Shown here piece by piece: positions 1 through 9,782 of a stretch of DNA of 64,000 nt. The position numbers and the translations under genes were made by a program. The stretch comes from Paulinella micropora (Eukaryota > Cercozoa > Imbricatea > Euglyphida > Paulinellidae), in NCBI GenBank assembly GCA_019918135.1, contig WBZZ01003927.1, positions 140,001 to 204,000 on the forward strand, written 5' to 3'. The notes beneath the pieces were generated by a model. The model saw only the letters and a program-made list of their open reading frames with translations. It was not told the origin of the DNA and ran no database searches. The stretch's first letter is position 1. Each line of letters opens with the position of its first letter.

Positions 1-138
1 CTCTTACCCCAACGCCTACTGCCCCTGCGGCGGAACCTGGCCGCCCGTAATGTTGCTCTTGTTTCTTCTTCTTTTTGCTGTTGTTCTCTACTTCTCTTGT
101 CCATACGCCACCCACACTCAACGTTCACCTCTCTCTCC

Positions 139-178
<40 letters not shown>

Positions 179-313
179 GTCAGGGTTCGTCCCGCACGTT
201 GCGCGTTCGCAGCTGCCGCGCGGGCTCGTGTCCCGCACTCACCAACCTCGCACAGTACTCCAACCTGCAGGTGAGAGAGAGAGAGAGTGAGAGAGAGAGA
301 GAGTGAGTGAGAA

Positions 314-350
<37 letters not shown>

Positions 351-401
351 TACTCTCACCAACCTCACACAGTACTCCAACCCAAAGGTGAGACACACAA
401 G

Positions 402-432
<31 letters not shown>

Positions 433-820
433 GCAACAACAATGACATCAACAACAACAACAAAAAAAACAAGACAAGATCACACAGTACTCTGACCTCC
501 AGGTGCCGTACGCTGCTCTGCTGCTGCCTCCCCTTCTCCTCCTCCTTATCCTCTTCCTCTCTCCTTCCTCTCCTCTTCCTCCTCCTCCTCCTTTTCCTGG
601 GCCTCTGTGGCGAAGTCTACATGCTTGTCTGGCCTTTCTGTGTGCTGCTCCAAATGTCTGCGTGTGTATGTGTGTGTGTTGTGTGTGTGCGTGTGTGTGT
701 GTGTGTGTCAGTACGTTGATGGCAAGCTGCTGCAAATCTCTCAAATCTACACGGTCAACAACCTTGCCCCTCCCCCCCCCCCCCCCTCTCTCTCTCTCTC
801 TTCTCTCTTTCTCTCTCTCT

Positions 821-862
<42 letters not shown>

Positions 863-1918
863 TTAAAGGTAGGCCGGTAGAGAGGGAGTAAGGGATGGGA
901 CGTTGAGGTGGGGCATGCATATATGTATGTATGTATGTATGTATTTCATCAATTTGCAGGACCAAGTCAAGGCAGATGCGGATCTGACACCGGATCACCG
1001 CCTCGTTCGCATCTTCGGCAAAGAACAACAGAGCGCGCAGAAGCTTGGCCAAGAACAACCGACCGCGCAAAAGGTCAGTCTCAGCAGCCCGTAACGCCCA
1101 GCCACCTACCTACCCACCTACTACATACTTACTGACCTCCCTTCCTCCCTCCCTCCCTCCCTACCTACCTACCTACCTACCTACCGACCGACCGACCGAC
1201 CGACCTACCTATCGACCTGTGTATGTAGGCGCATCAAGCTGTGTCTCGCGGGGGGCGCATGCTAGGCGCGGGCAAGGGCCAGGAGGGAGGGAAAGGAGAC
1301 GACATGGGGGACATGAGCGAGAAGAAAGAGGACGACATGGGCAAGGAAGAGGACAGAGAGGATGACAAGCAGGAGAACAACGACAAGCAGGAGAACAACG
1401 ACAAGCAGGAGAACAACGACAAGCAGGAGAACAACGACAAGCAGGAGAACAACGACAAGCGGGAACAAAGCGACAAGCAGGAACAAAGCGACAAACAGGA
1501 ACAAAGCGATCAGGAGCAAAATGACAAGCAGCAAAACGGCAAGCAGGAGGAGCAGCAGCAGCAGCAGGAGCAAAACGAGAAGCAGCAAAACGACAAGCAG
1601 GAGCAAAACAATAAGCAGGAGCGAAACGATGAGCAGGAGGATGAGCAGGAGCAAAAGCAAGGCCAAGGTGAGGAGGACGACGACAGCGGCAAGGAGAACA
1701 GCAACATGCTCAAGGTTGAGAGGGATATCGCGCAGCTGCTGAGTGAGGAGGAGACCGCACGCTCTTCCTTCATGACGATCCCCGTCACCATCGCGCTGGT
1801 GGGCTGCGTGGGGTTGCTGGTCGGCGGGAGCCTCTACCTCTACCGCCAGCAACAGCTCAACAGCAACTGGAAGGACGTACATGACTACCAGAAGTACGTG
1901 GAGCCACTCGTCAACTGA
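1..1918 (+). CDS. C-terminal exons of a single-span membrane protein with a KQEN-rich region (5' end missing)
   Basis: Five exons can be read: 1-46, 184-270, 712-753, 960-1073 and 1229-1918, ending at TGA 1916-1918. Introns are GT-AG (donors gtaatg, gtgaga, gtcaac, gtcagt) and every junction falls in phase 0, which strongly supports the model. The first exons are Cys-containing (PNAYCPCGGTWPP, then CRAGSC). The last exon codes for about 150 residues of acidic/Gln-rich low complexity, with the unit DKQENN five times in a row followed by DKQEQS-like variants. A helix near KVERDIAQLLSEEE follows, then one hydrophobic span (IPVTIALVGCVGLLVGGSLY, about 1777-1842) and a short tail ending in DYQKYVEPLVN. 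This suggests a type I protein with a short cytosolic end, or a tail-anchored one. I do not recognise the family. The antisense frame across the repeat is a low-complexity shadow. Confidence 0.75.
47..1228. repeat. Microsatellite-filled introns of the first gene
   Basis: The four introns are almost wholly low complexity: (CT)n at about 130-176, (GA)n and (CAGA)n at 271-345, (AAC)n at 400-466, (TG)n at 665-708, a C run followed by (CT)n at 771-858, (ATGT)n at 920-944 and (CCTC/CCTA/CCGA)n at 1140-1210. The pyrimidine tracts may serve as polypyrimidine tracts of the 3' splice sites at 183 and 711. Confidence 0.8.
236..502 (+). repeat. Three spaced copies of an exon tail plus splice donor
   Basis: The end of the second exon (236-270, ending ACAGTACTCCAACCTGCAG before gtgaga) recurs at 352-387 (ending CCCAAAG before gtgaga) and, more weakly, at 477-502 (ending CTCCAG before gtgccg). 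Spacing is about 116 bp each time. The stretches between copies are GA- and AAC-type simple repeats. The copies look like tandem duplications of the exon/intron boundary inside the intron, each keeping a potential 5' splice site. Confidence 0.7.
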
Positions 1919-2130
1919 GCCTTGCACGCGGCGTGACTGACGACACGTTCAAGTGGCAAAACCGTCCAACTTTTTGTTCATTTTTTTCAATCAATTCTTG
2001 AGCTACAAAAATGCTGAGCACATTATCAGAAAGTCCTACAGTGTCCTGAGCTTTCAAATGATGGTTTCAGCATTGTCATAGCACTAAGATTGAAGGAGAA
2101 CGATGAAATCAAAGCTGCATGACATCACAG

Positions 2131-2235
2131 CAATAGGAAGGACTCGAACTATCAATACTACCAGAAAGTCGTGTAGCCACTCATCAGTTGAGGCCGCCTT
2201 GCAAGCAGCATTTTTGTACACTGACACTGACTATG
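2131..2235 (+). pseudogene. Decayed duplicate of the last codons of the upstream gene
   Basis: The stretch AGGAAGGACT...ACTACCAGAAAGT, then AGCCACTCATCAGTTGAG, then GCCTTGCAAGCAGC, matches the gene end at 1867-1935 (TGGAAGGACG, ACTACCAGAAGT, GAGCCACTCGTCAACTGAG, CCTTGCACGCGGC) with substitutions and small indels. It carries an in-frame stop relative to the original and no upstream exon. The match covers both coding end and 3' UTR, so it is a DNA-level duplication rather than a retrocopy of a spliced body. Confidence 0.7.
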
Positions 2236-2555
2236 CTTGCCACGCGTAGGTATGAGTGGGAAGTACAAAAAAGTGAATGAAAGTGAAGCCTCAGGAACGG
2301 TGACTCGTGAGAAAGGGAGGTACTGAGTGGTAAAGGGGAAGGGAACAAATTTATGTAAACTATGAGAAAAGAACGACTCTGAGAAAGCTAAAGTACTTAA
2401 TAATGTTATGATTTTCATCCAAAGAAAATAGTATCATTAGCATTTCAAATAAAGTTAGGACTTCAGCAATTACTAATCCCTACTTCCAGGTTTTCATATA
2501 TTATTTGTCCTCGGCATAACGCTAAACTGCATCGTGTCTCTACACTACCTACTTC
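2236..2555. other. Intergenic, nothing recognised
   Basis: AT-rich non-coding DNA. A short minus-strand frame at 2158-2418 has no recognisable similarity and is taken as chance. Confidence 0.5.
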
Positions 2556-2647
2556 TTTTTTTTTTTTTTTTTTTTTTTTTTCCTACTTCTTCTTCTTCTT
2601 CTAGATAGATAGATAGATGGATGGATGGATGGATTGATGGATAGATG

Positions 2648-2682
<35 letters not shown>

Positions 2683-2740
2683 GGATAGATAGATGGATAG
2701 ATAGGTAGATAGGTAGGTAGGTAGATAGATAGATAGATAG
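2556..2740. repeat. Poly-T tract, (TTC)n and (GATA/GATG)n microsatellite
   Basis: A 26-base T run at 2556-2581 is followed by TTC repeats and then by about 140 bp of GATA/GATG tetranucleotides (2603-2740). No gene is seen here. Length is likely to vary between individuals. Confidence 0.95.
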
Positions 2741-2920
2741 CTTCGTCATCGATTCTATCTCTTCGTCTTTCCACTCAGCCCTATGAGAGGCAAGTTTTTT
2801 TTTTTTTGTTTTTTTTTTAACAGTGCTCAGCTGCGTTGAAAAAAAAATAAATTTTTTTGTTCAACAGAGAAGTGATTACTGTCTTCAGTACGATTTTTAT
2901 TATTATTACTATTATTATTA

Positions 2921-3188
2921 TGGACACCGTGATAGCCCAGTGGTCAAGTTCTACCATCTGGGCCCTGTCGCCAGTTCGATTCCCGTCGGTGCCACCAGTA
3001 TTTTCATTGAACAACCTGTCTATTTCTGGACCAGTATTTTCATTGAACATACCGGCCCGTCTGGAAGTGTTGGAACTGCCCTTGCGGGGGTGTCATTAGA
3101 GCTTATCGTCAATTCTTCGTACTCCCCTCACGGGTGAGACGATGGAGGCGCATGTGCAGAAATGCATCAGCCATTGACAGAGAAGCAC

Positions 3189-3232
<44 letters not shown>
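2921..3232 (+). mobile_element. tRNA-derived SINE, copy A, with (ATT)n tail
   Basis: The head has RNA polymerase III promoter-like boxes: TAGCCCAGTGGTCAAG (box A like) and AGTTCGATTCCCG (box B like). The start and end of the head (CACCG and CGGTG) can pair as an acceptor-like stem. The body runs through CTCCCCTCACGGGTGAGACG to GGAGGCGCATGTGCAGAAAT and CATTGACAGAGAAGCACT, then (ATT)n. This copy has a short internal duplication of the CAGTATTTTCATTGAAC segment. It is preceded by ATT repeats too, so it appears to have landed in an ATT microsatellite. Confidence 0.8.
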
Positions 3233-3233
<1 letters not shown>

Positions 3234-3234
3234 G

Positions 3235-3491
3235 TGGCACCGCGATAGCCCAGTGGTTAAGGTCTACCATCTGGGACCTGTAGCCAGTTCGATTCCAGTC
3301 GGTGCCAGTATTTTCAAAGGATATTTTCTTTGAAAGTATTGATCTGTCTGGAAGGCTTGGAGCTGTATTGCGGTGGTGTCAGTAGAGCTCATCGTCAAAT
3401 CTTCGTACTCCCCTCGCGGGTGAGACGATGGAGGCACATGTGCAGAAATGCATTCGCAATTGACTGAGAAGCACTATTCTTATTATTATTA
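3235..3491 (+). mobile_element. tRNA-derived SINE, copy B (variant subfamily)
   Basis: The copy starts directly at the ATT tail of copy A with TGGCACCGCGATAGCCCAG, keeps both promoter-like boxes and a GGCACCG/CGGTGCC pairing, and ends GGAGGCACATGTGCAGAAAT, CAATTGACTGAGAAGCACT, (ATT)n. Its middle differs from copy A (AAAGGATATTTTCTTTGAAA), as does the copy at 55.1-55.45 kb, so at least two subfamilies are present. Confidence 0.8.
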
Positions 3492-3582
3492 CAATTTCCA
3501 TAACCAAAGTGTCCATAAAAGTGTGGAGAAATAAATAAATAAATAGATAAAAATTTAAAAAAAATTAATAATAATAATAATA

Positions 3583-4774
3583 TAATTATTAGTCAATTCG
3601 AATTTGATTTTGTCAGACATGTGCCTCCATTGGTCACAGTAGCACGGGGCCGTTCGGTGACGCGGCTCCGCTCCAAAGACTCGACTGACGGTGCAATGTG
3701 CAAATGAGCGTGCTGTGCATGTGCAAGTGGGTGCAAGGAGTGAGAGGAGTTATCTGCAGAGAAGAAGTCCGCGACGCTGCGCTGACCTTCACCTACAACA
3801 GATCTAGCCAGACATTCTACCTGACTAGGCCTTCCCCTCTTCCTACCCACCTCCTGAACGAACGTGAGGTCGATCACCTCCTCCTCCGCCCCCTCTGCCT
3901 CCCTGATCTGCGCCTCCAACTCCTCCCACTCCTTCCAGATGGTGGCAACAAACCTCTCTAACTCCTCCACCTCTTCTGGGACAGGGATAAACAAAACGCC
4001 GAGCATCGCCGCCATCTTTTCATCCTCCCCCTTCAGCAATTCCTCTTTGAAGAGCCTCATCTCCTCCTCTGCCTCCCGCAGTTCCGTGATAAAGTCCTCC
4101 TCGATTCAGCATTAGGGGCTGCCGGGCTTGCGCCTCATCGATAAACTTAAACAGTGCCTCACGAGAGCTCGCAAACGTTGGGCAATGCAGCAGGAAGTGA
4201 CGTAACGACTCGTTAACCTCAGTGCCACACAAGGCGAAACAGCTTGAGCAGTCCGGCGAGCATGAGCTAAATTTGGATCGGTAGAGGCGAAGGCGATTGT
4301 TGCAGCTCAACAATCACCTTCTGATAAGGTTGTGACTTCCCCTCCATCGCCCGCCAACGTGGGAAAGCAGAGCGGAAAGACATCTGGCTAAGCAGCACCC
4401 TAAGCCCATCAGAGGGCTTAGCCTGCCGCTCCCAGCCAGCTACTTCCTGCCGGACAGACCATTGCGTTACCACCTCGTTCCAGTTCGCCAGAGCGGCACG
4501 CCAGTCCTTATCATCTACCGTGCCATCTTCGTTCACGACCCGCTTGAGCGCATCCAAGCCCTCCCGCAGCCTGTGATCTGCTAAGATCAAATTTTCCGTA
4601 TCTTCTTTCCATTTGCACCGACCCGTGTTGTAAAGCCTGCGTGTTAGCGCTGTGTTGCCCAGTAACTCGATGTGCACTAGGAACCGAAGCCGGGCCGCCT
4701 TGGCAAGGATGCAAAAACTCGGCGTGCGGCCTAAACCCCTGGTGATGCAGCCGCTTGTGCGCATACCAACACCC

Positions 4775-4775
<1 letters not shown>
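3583..4775 (-). mobile_element. 5'-truncated LINE (non-LTR retrotransposon) 3' end
   Basis: Three overlapping minus-strand frames (about 4775-4267, 4313-4020, 4060-3593) make up the C-terminal part of a LINE reverse-transcriptase protein. The middle one holds the zinc-binding module typical of the RT C-terminus (CSSCFALCG, then RHFLLHCP). The frame changes at about 4290 and 4090 show that the copy is dead. The last ~60 bp (minus strand) read AATGGAGGCACATGTCTGAC, GAATTGACTAATAAT and run into an ATT-rich tail. The RT core is missing. The right end abuts the ATT tail of SINE copy C. Confidence 0.75.
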
Positions 4776-4814
<39 letters not shown>

Positions 4815-5014
4815 GTGCTTCTCTGTCAATGGCTGATGCATTTCTGCACATGCGCCTCCATCGTCTCACCCGTGAGGGGAGTACGAAGAATTGACGATAA
4901 GCTCTAATGACACCCCCGCAAGGGCAGTTCCAACACTTCCAGACGGACCGGTATGTTCAATGAAAATACTGGTCCAGACGGAGCGGTATGTTCAAATAAT
5001 AATAATAATAATAA
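4776..5014 (-). mobile_element. SINE copy C, body only, flanked by AAT repeats
   Basis: Minus-strand SINE body: (AAT)n at 4776-4813, then the complement of the CATTGACAGAGAAGCACT tail and the GTGAGACGATGG core up to about 4990. The tRNA-like head is absent (5' truncation). A short repeat of the CGGTATGTTCAA segment and a second (AAT)n at 4996-5014 close it. Confidence 0.75.
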
Positions 5015-5750
5015 AATTATTTTTAAAAAAACTTGAAAAAAATTATATAACTAAATTTTTATCACTTATGAAGTTGGCTAGGTGCTGGGATCATAAACCT
5101 AAGTTAATACTATGATAACAGGTATTAATATTTACGTTAGTTTGTTAGAGACTCTGAGATAGAAATGGACAATGGCCTCCGCAATGCTTCTCGTCGTGTA
5201 TCTGCAACCGGTGCGTCCCCTTCTTGCCGGTCGTAGACTTCACATAACGAAGAATTTAACAACAATGCGAACAATTCCAGCTACTGGCAGTTCAACTACC
5301 GAAGTCAAAAAGATGTACCGTTCAGAAATTGACTCACGAAACGTACTCATATATATGTGTAAACTTGAAAGGTAATGGTAAAAAGCTGGTGCAACCAGTA
5401 CCAGAACAAGTCCTAAAAAACTCTGCACCTTCTCATTTTTTGGCTTCTGTGCCGACGTTGGATTTTTCTCCTGCAGTGGTGGAAAACCCCATATCAATGG
5501 GACCTGTCGTCAGGACAAGTGGCTTCGCGCTCGTCAGGACAAGTGGTTTTGCGTTCCCGTTGCCTACGCTCGCTCAACAAGTTCCAATTTAAGTAGCTTT
5601 GGGTAAGCCCTCAGGTAAGACATGTCTCTACCTACGCACTACCCGAAAGTGAAACTAGATTTGAAAATTCCTCCCCTCCCAAGGAATATAAAAGACTTTA
5701 AGACGTATGAGACTACTTTGATAGCTATCTATCCTTAGATTAGTTAACCC
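5015..5750. other. Unassigned AT-rich DNA upstream of a gag fossil
   Basis: No gene is recognised. The position just before a plus-strand gag remnant and a TATA-like AATATAAAAG at about 5689 would fit an LTR or leader, but no matching partner LTR was found, so this is left open. Confidence 0.3.
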
Positions 5751-6905
5751 CTTGTTAATTAATTGCTTAGAAGGAAGAGCAATAATTTTCCCCAGCACTG
5801 TCAAGAGTGAGTCTGCACCGTCACCATCTACTTCTAAATCACAGAGACCACCGTCTCAGTCTGTCACACAAAGAGAGTTAGATGAAGAAGAAAGTCTGTC
5901 AAGAAAGAAGAAGAGAAGAACGAATACGTGAGGAAAAGAAGAGAGCTGAAAGATGAGTTGTTAGCATACCTCATTTCCTCATGTCAGCAGAATCCGGATG
6001 CTATGGTATTGTTGCCTGAAGCAGAAGGTGAACCTGCGAAATTCTGGAAAGCTATAGTAGACAAGTATAGAGGATTAGACGAGATAGCAAAGGCAGGCTG
6101 ATTAGACAAGCTAGATGCTATGCAGGGGCCTAGTTCGATGAGTAGAGTTGAGACATGGCTAACGAAGTACAAGACATTAGTCAGACAGGTTGAGATAGAC
6201 GAAGGAAGACCTGACTCAGACTACAACAAGTGTAAGAAGCTATTTCGACTGCTACAACAGTTAGACCCCATGTCAACTCTATACACTACATGGCAGCACA
6301 TGGATCACAGATGGGACTGGAAACTTCAACACTAAAGATAGTACTCGCACAAGAACACAACAACGAAAAACTGTACAAGGAAGTAATAACACCCCAGAGA
6401 GGTAAGCAGGTAGTGTTCAGTACAGTTTCGACGACGAAAGATTCTGAACTAAAATGCTACTGCTGCAAGCAAGCTGGGCATATGTGTTATGAATGTACGT
6501 CGAGGTGTGTGCGAACAGATTGCAGAGAGGGAAAAAGAGGTGTCAGACATACAGGTAGTGATTGCTCTTTCACTAAAGGCATAACAGCAAGACAGGGAAA
6601 GACAGTTAAGCCTAAATCAACAGACAGACACCGAAAACCCACTCCCAAAGACAGCTCTTCAGATAGATCCAGCTCTAGACACAAGCTCAAGAAGGGTAGC
6701 ACGATGAACAAAAGGAAAGGACCAAGGAAAGGTAAGTTCATATGTGTAGGTGAGGAGCAGGAGGAAGAGAACGAGTCATCACAAGACGAAGGAGAGTCAG
6801 TTGCCCACCAGAAGATGAGGAGGTAGATTCACCAGAACAGTCAGATCATGGAAGTCAGCGAGATGAAGAGAATGATGAGCCTGATGATTCAGTACAACTC
6901 ATACA
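5750..6905 (+). mobile_element. Copia-type gag fossil, plus strand
   Basis: Retrotransposon gag remnant. The N-terminal part resembles the helical gag region of Copia elements (FWKAIVDKY, then LTKYKTLVRQVEIDEGRPDS and LLQQLDPMS). It is followed by a Cys-rich knuckle, CYCCKQAGHMCYECTSRC, and a basic Ser/Lys-rich tail. The knuckle layout resembles that of the minus-strand family at 11-28 kb. Broken, with several lesions; no integrase or reverse transcriptase follows directly. It may or may not belong to the P0 element that begins near 9.8 kb. Confidence 0.65.
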
Positions 6906-7970
6906 GTGAGTACATATGAATGTGGAGATAAAGAAGAGGGAGAGCAAGAGTAGATCTCAGACTAACCCTATCCCTATTCCCATCCCCCACACTCATCAGC
7001 AAGTTAAGCCCTTAGCTAGACCAACTGGTCGGAAAAATTATTTTGTGAATGGGATTTCCTTTTTTAAGGCGGGGGGGGGGGGGGGGCAAAGGGGGGTGGC
7101 AACCTCCAGAGAGGGTTTTGATATTAAAATGATAGGCACAGGATGATTAATATATACACATCATTGTTAGGTCATAAAAAATTAATTCATAAACATGGGA
7201 CTGTGCAAGACTTAAATAGTTAGCAATATATGAATATTGAATCAGAAGAGAAAAACAGAGACTTGATGAATCATCCAATACCATCACAATACCATACTTA
7301 CAAGAAGTGTCTACTTCTCTGCATTTGGAGCCTGACAGTGCATACAGGTGTATAGTGCAACAGAAAAAAAAAGTCGGAGTAGTACTCCGACCTTTCAACC
7401 TCTGTGGATGCACCTCTACCAGAATAATCAAAACTAAGCAAAAAAAGGCTTGTTAAATATATCCGGAACAACGTCAGAAAATTCAGTCGCAGGTCCTCGA
7501 GGTGTTGCAACATGCCTTGACTCAAATAAGACCAAAACTGGCAAAAACTTACAAAACTTAAAAGCTTTGAGATGATGGTTGAAATAAACCGATTGCTGTC
7601 AGCCTGAATGTAATATAAAACTGATTGTTTTTATTTGCGAACAAATCATTTAGGAATGAGGTCCAAGAATTGTAGCCCAAACGTTCAAAGTAAAAATTGA
7701 GGCCAAACAATGATTGAGATCCTGCAAAGAAGACAAGAACTTAAGCGATGGAAAGACAACAAAGGCAACCAGAGCTCTTTGTAGTTGGAGAAATTCTGCG
7801 ATTGATTATCAAGTAACTGAAACGATTCAGTAAGACCGAAAGCGGTAAGTAGAAGATTGCGTACAAGGCAGCTTGGCTGAATTGAGCAGAAAAAACTAAA
7901 TTGCATGTTCGCTTGGACACAATGAAACCGGACCCTGATAAGGACAACGTCACGAAAACGATTCAAAGTG

Positions 7971-8014
<44 letters not shown>

Positions 8015-8350
8015 TTGACTTGATAAATAATACAAACACGGAAGAGAACTGCGAACGTGGGTAAGAAATATCTAATGATAGTTATGATAAAGAAATGTAC
8101 AAGAACAGCCAGCAAAAAGCTATGATTATTGATGGCAGCAATGATGCAAGCATGCCTTCACAAAAAAAATATCGGAGTAGACTCTGCTCCTGATAACTTA
8201 CCTCCAGTAAATACAAGGGTGATTCAAATCTAACCCGGCTGACGTCTCAACATGAACAACGAACAATGAAGAAACTAGCAACTTTCTTTAAATAACAAAA
8301 TAACTTTAATTAAAACAGAGACCTACCATGTAGTAAATTACTCGCAGCCT
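6906..8350. other. Non-coding stretch with a G run and a TA microsatellite
   Basis: No gene is recognised. It holds a run of G at about 7071-7086 and (TA)n at about 7975-8010. Only short, composition-driven frames occur. Two short AGTCGGAGTA-like words near 7372 and 8168 are not clear element ends. Confidence 0.5.
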
Positions 8351-8470
8351 CATCAAAGGAAAAAGGCAAGACTGTCCAAAATTATAGACAATCCAATACT
8401 ACTTATTGTTTTTGGCATCATCCAACAAGTAATCATTTTCCTGACTGAGGTTAGATGAAGATGGGAGAGG

Positions 8471-9497
8471 TCATGCGGGAGAATCTGCATGTCTCTGATT
8501 TTCGAGATTCGCATTGTCGAAAGTGCCATTGCCGGAGAACGTTTTGATATCATGATCAAGCTTATTGTACAAGGATTGCCAAAAAGCATGGTCAAGTTTA
8601 GGTTCGCCGCCCTCATCTTCCTCCTCCTCCTGGGCGGATGGTGCCTCAGAAACTTCGGCTTGGCGCTTTCGCTTGCCAAGGAGTGCTTGTTTCTTTTCTA
8701 ACTTGACTCTTTTCTTCTCGTCTGCGATAAATTTCTCCAGAAATTTGGGCTTTTTCCTGGCGAAGTTAAGCAACCACTCCTCGGTGAATTGCGGTCCCAA
8801 GACAGAACGCAGGCATTCCATAGTGTTGTCGGTTGCTTCGAAATTATGTGCGATACACGACCGCAACGTGAGGATATCCTTCTGGGTGCTGAGCCAGGTA
8901 GCTGCTTGAGAAGGAGTCAAATTGTTGTTCATAATTTTTGAGAAACATTCCTCAAGGAGGGGTGTCATGAACCCCAGTCGTGATGTTTTTGATGAAGCTT
9001 TTGGATACGGGGTTGTCGTACTTGGAAAAGTCGACCTTGGAAAGAGCTTCGTTTAAGTCTTCGTCACTTCCAGTTTTTGCCGCCTTCTTTTGCGCAGATT
9101 TGACCGCAGGAAGACTATACATGCATTGGTTTCGAACCTTGTTGTTAACTCGTTCAAGCATGATTCACAACCTTTGGGGCAGTGCAGCGCAGCGCAGTAG
9201 ATCGAAGTTGTTAGTACGAAGGTTGTACTGGGTCATGATCCTTTTCTGATCTGGGGTACGATGATCCGCTTTGGTCAACCTGACATCCTTAATCTTTTCC
9301 TCCTCAGGCCAATGAGCATAAGTAACGACTCCCGCGTCTTGAAGCATCGACCAGCGATCAACTTGAGGCAAGATGTTGTTCCTCGCATATTTCATTACGT
9401 GAGGACTGACCAGTGACTTGCGAAAGCTATCTTTATCCTCCGTGTTATCGCAATCCAGGGGAATGTGCACATTGAAAAGCTCCCGAACTTTCTGCAC
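8471..9497 (-). CDS. Unrecognised coding block, three adjoining minus-strand frames
   Basis: Frames at 9497-9165, 9161-8952 and 8968-8471 have protein-like composition, unlike the shadow frames nearby. The first contains FNVHIPLDCDN and ILPQVDRWSMLQDAGVV. The second contains VRNQCMYSLPAVKSAQKK and KVDFSKYDNPVSKSFIK. The third contains LTPSQAATWLSTQKDILTLR, a Lys-rich helix (KFIADEKKRVKLEKKQALLG), an acidic run (EEEEDEGG) and SLYNKLDHDIKTFSG. A possible 3' splice site (tttctgtag) precedes the first frame at about 9500. The family is not recognised: a decayed host gene or a cargo gene of a mobile element are both possible. No function is proposed. Confidence 0.45.
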
Positions 9498-9780
9498 CTA
9501 CAGAAAGTAATAAAAATTTTGATTATTCGATGTGTGGAGGTTGGGGAAGAAAGAGGCAACCAAGTCATTGGGGGAAACCCCCGAGAAGAAAGACCTCTTC
9601 TCCGTTGGATGGAGCGCCGAACCCAACCCCGAATCAAACACCGATTCCCTTACACCCACGATATCCACGGAACCTGGTCCCCCTCCTGAGAGCAATGACC
9701 CCATTAACGAACCACCTGCATTAGGACCTAGTACTTCTGTAGGGGGGTAGTTCATGAGATCACCACTCATAGTTCATCTA
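9498..9780. other. Gap between the unknown gene and the P0 Copia fragment
   Basis: Both strands are open for about 70-90 codons, the plus strand Pro/Ser/Thr-rich and the minus strand Gly/Ser-rich. The plus-strand version would fit the linker between integrase and reverse transcriptase of the adjoining Copia element. This is not decided. Confidence 0.3.
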
Positions 9781-9782
9781 AT

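Noticed and set aside
1262-1927. 221-codon minus-strand open frame rich in Leu and Val
   Set aside because: It is the antisense of the KQEN repeat of the real plus-strand exon; its composition follows the repeat.
2921-3000. A tRNA gene
   Set aside because: The tRNA-like head is part of a repeated SINE, with a poorly pairing T arm and an ATT-tailed body; no functional tRNA is supported.
7372-8190. DNA transposon bounded by TCGGAGTA words
   Set aside because: The two words lie in the same orientation and match over only a few bases; no flanking duplication was found.
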